Below, piece after piece: positions 62,031 to 64,000 of a stretch of DNA of 64,000 nucleotides (within the stretch, counting starts at the first letter, position 1; every line of letters starts with the position of its first letter). This DNA comes from Mytilisepta virgata (taxonomy: Eukaryota > Mollusca > Bivalvia > Mytilida > Mytilidae), in the NCBI GenBank assembly GCA_028015205.1, contig CM051521.1, forward strand, positions 71,222,314-71,286,313. The letters are read 5' to 3'. The notes under the pieces were generated by a model, which saw only the letters and a program-made list of their open reading frames with translations, did no database searches and was not told the origin of the DNA. The translations under genes were made by a program, and so were the position numbers.

Positions 62031-63095
62031 GGGTAATGTGAGCTTCTTTGTTTCCATCATCCATGAACTTTTCACATGCGGCTGCTGGAAACTATATGGG
62101 AGATGACTTTTTAAAAATGGAGAAACCTGTCACTATCGCTTACCACGTTTTGTATAAAGGTCTAGTCAGAAAATACCAAGCCAATTGAAATGTTTTTGAT
62201 GTGTGAATGATCATTTGATAGACAAGTACAAAAGGTATGTTTTTTTGTGCCGATTGGATATTCAGCATGACTAACAGGGTCAGATAATTCATTCTGATTG
62301 GACACTTCTTAAAGCTCTTCTTGTCAGAAACTACTGAACCAATTGATTTGTTGCATGGATGAATCTATACAAAAGATATGTTTTTTGTGCAGAAAATTCA
62401 AGATGGCCGCCACAACCGGAATATGTTTAACATTGGACCCTATGTGGAAGTTTGTATAAAGGTCTTCTTGTCAGAAACTACCAATCCAATTGAAATGTTT
62501 TTATGTATGAAGTAAACAGGCATTGGATGAACCTCTACAAAATGTATGTTTTTTGTGCCAATCAGAAATTCAAGATGGTTGCCACAACAGGACTAAGTTT
62601 AACATTGGATCCTATGGGGAAATAATTGTACAAAGGTCTTCTTGTCACAAACTTCCAAGCCTAAGTTGAAATATTTTTGTGTATGAACAAAAATTTGATG
62701 AACCTCTACAAAAGGTATGTTTTCTTATGCCGATCTGAAATTCAAGATGGTCACCATAGCCCGATTAGTTTTACTTTGGGCCCTATGGGGAAATTTGTAC
62801 AAAGGTCTTCTTGTCAGAAAATACTAAGCCAATTGAAATGTTTTTGATGCATGAAGATCCTTGGTTAATGTTTGCTACAAAAGTTATCTTTTTGTGCTTC
62901 AGAATCCATGCTAGCTGCCACAGCTAGACTTAGTTTAACATTTTTAACAAATGACACTTGAAGAATTCTTTACATATCTTATCTAGAAGTGCTAGACACC
63001 ATAGAACAATCCTTACAGATCTTATCTAGAAGCGCTTTTTCAGTTGTGGTCACCTAAAATCCAGGTGAGCAACTCAGTCTACACGGAGCATCTGG
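62031..63095 (+). repeat. A-family copy A21
   Basis: A decayed 5' end (aatgtgagcttctttgtttc) and six ~150-bp units of the ggtcttcttgtcagaaact subtype. The decayed 3' end is ccaggtgagcaactcagtct, acacggagcatctgg at 63095. Confidence 0.75.
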
Positions 63096-63235
63096 TTTTC
63101 TGTTTTAATTTGTTTTTGAGATACAAGGGGTCAAAGTTAGCAATTTTGGGGGGAAAATAAAAGTTTTATTTTTCATTCTATTTCATTGGAGATTTTTTTT
63201 TAATTCATCTTGATGAGTACTTTTTGTCTCGCCTG

Positions 63236-64000
63236 CAACGAAAAATCGCAGAGGCGAGATATAGGTATTACTTTCCGGCAGCAGCAGTGACGGCAGCGTA
63301 ACTTTTTAAAAACTTTAATAACTTTGCACATGTAATACCTACAATTAAGATTTATGGTCCACAAGGTAGCTTATCGTATATGGTTTGCCCCTGTATACAG
63401 AAACCGTAATACCTAGACCCATCGTATTTGGTCTATTGATAATTCTTGGTGGGTACCTGCCAGTCTGACACCTAGCTTGGGACCTTGACCTCAATTTCAT
63501 CTTTGAGCAACTTTGTTACTTTTTCATGGTTAAGTCCATTTCTCAGAAACTGTAATACCTAGACCCACTGTATTTGGTCTATTGATAGTTATTAGTGGGT
63601 ACATGCCAGTCTGACACTTCTTTCTGGACCTTGACCTCAATTTCATGGTTGAGTAACTTTCATCTGAGTTTTTTTTTCAACAACTGTAATACCTAGACCA
63701 ACTGTATTTGGTCTATTGACAGTTCTTGGTGGGTACATGACAATGTGACACTTGTCTTTGGACCTTGACCTCAATATCATGGTTAAGTGACTTTCATCCA
63801 AATTTGTTAAGTCCTTTTTTCAGCAACTGTAATACCTAGACTCATCAGTGTTTGGTCTATAGATAGTTCTTAGTGGGTACATGCAAGTCTGACACCTGTC
63901 TATGGACTTTGACCTCAATTCAATGCTTGAGTGACTTTGTCACATTTTCGAGATTAGGTCCATTTCTCAGCAACTTTAATACCTAGACCCACCATATTTG
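63236..64000 (+). mobile_element. E-family element E3, runs off the window
   Basis: It starts gtctcgcctgcaacgaaaaa with its inverse cgcagaggcgagat forming a hairpin after a T-tract. cggcagcagcagtgacggca follows. A ~146-bp array then runs to the window end (gtaatacctagacccactg, tgggaccttgacctcaattt). Confidence 0.85.

Overview
The window looks like animal, most likely bivalve mollusc (mussel-type), intronic DNA. It is AT-rich, has GT-AG introns of 0.7 to 17 kb, and is packed with interspersed repeats. These include tRNA-derived SINEs with an (AAAC)n tail, fragments of RT-encoding retroelements, TA-flanked MITEs, and many copies of hairpin-ended repeats that start TTTTTAGCTCACCTGG and end CCAGGTGAGCGATACAGGCT. 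The species assignment is inference from repeat style and was not tested by a search.

One protein-coding gene spans essentially the whole window on the + strand: a USP36/USP42-type ubiquitin-specific protease. I find ten coding exons (2627-2697, 8288-8370, 14767-14844, 18626-18716, 19456-19581, 24423-24518, 27218-27284, 39871-41727, 43434-43580, 61015-61118). All junctions are GT-AG and all phases are compatible, giving 2,720 nt that encode about 906 residues. The exons carry the second half of the USP catalytic domain (both CxxC knuckles, the catalytic His box GHYYCYV and the Asp box CMNDS), a long disordered tail with a ten-unit coding minisatellite and a Lys/His-rich nucleolar-type basic region, and the start of the conserved C-terminal box. 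The catalytic Cys exon(s) and the N-terminus lie upstream of position 1. The last exon(s) lie beyond 64000.

The introns are a nested record of transposition. At least six sequence-distinct repeat families (called A, B, D, E, G, I here) share one plan. Each has a 5' hairpin just after a T-tract and a GTC-rich stretch. Each then has an internal tandem array of roughly 145-180 bp units. In A, B, E and G the 5' terminal sequence recurs inverted near the 3' end, and A, B, G and I end in a 3' hairpin followed by CTAG or a T-tract. This matches what is known of Helentron-type non-autonomous rolling-circle elements (DINE/HINE). Several copies are nested in ways that reveal the empty site, always a T-tract. 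Almost every copy is sense to the host gene, whereas all five retroelement protein fragments are antisense.

Layout: 1-8 kb A/B repeats around exon a; 8-12 kb I and E arrays around exon b; 13-16 kb nested MITEs and a small unexplained ORF around exon c; 16-20 kb G element and exons d-e, with a minisatellite grown from the exon e splice junction; 20-27 kb A/C/I repeats, a MITE and exons f-g; 28-33 kb MITE, large inverted repeat, SINE and a D satellite split by an A element; 34-39 kb a 5 kb foldback-like element and a second SINE; 39.9-43.6 kb the large exon h and exon i; 44-56 kb antisense retroelement fragments, an AT-rich stretch and B/I/G repeats; 56-61 kb A elements; 61.0 kb exon j; then A and E repeats to the end.
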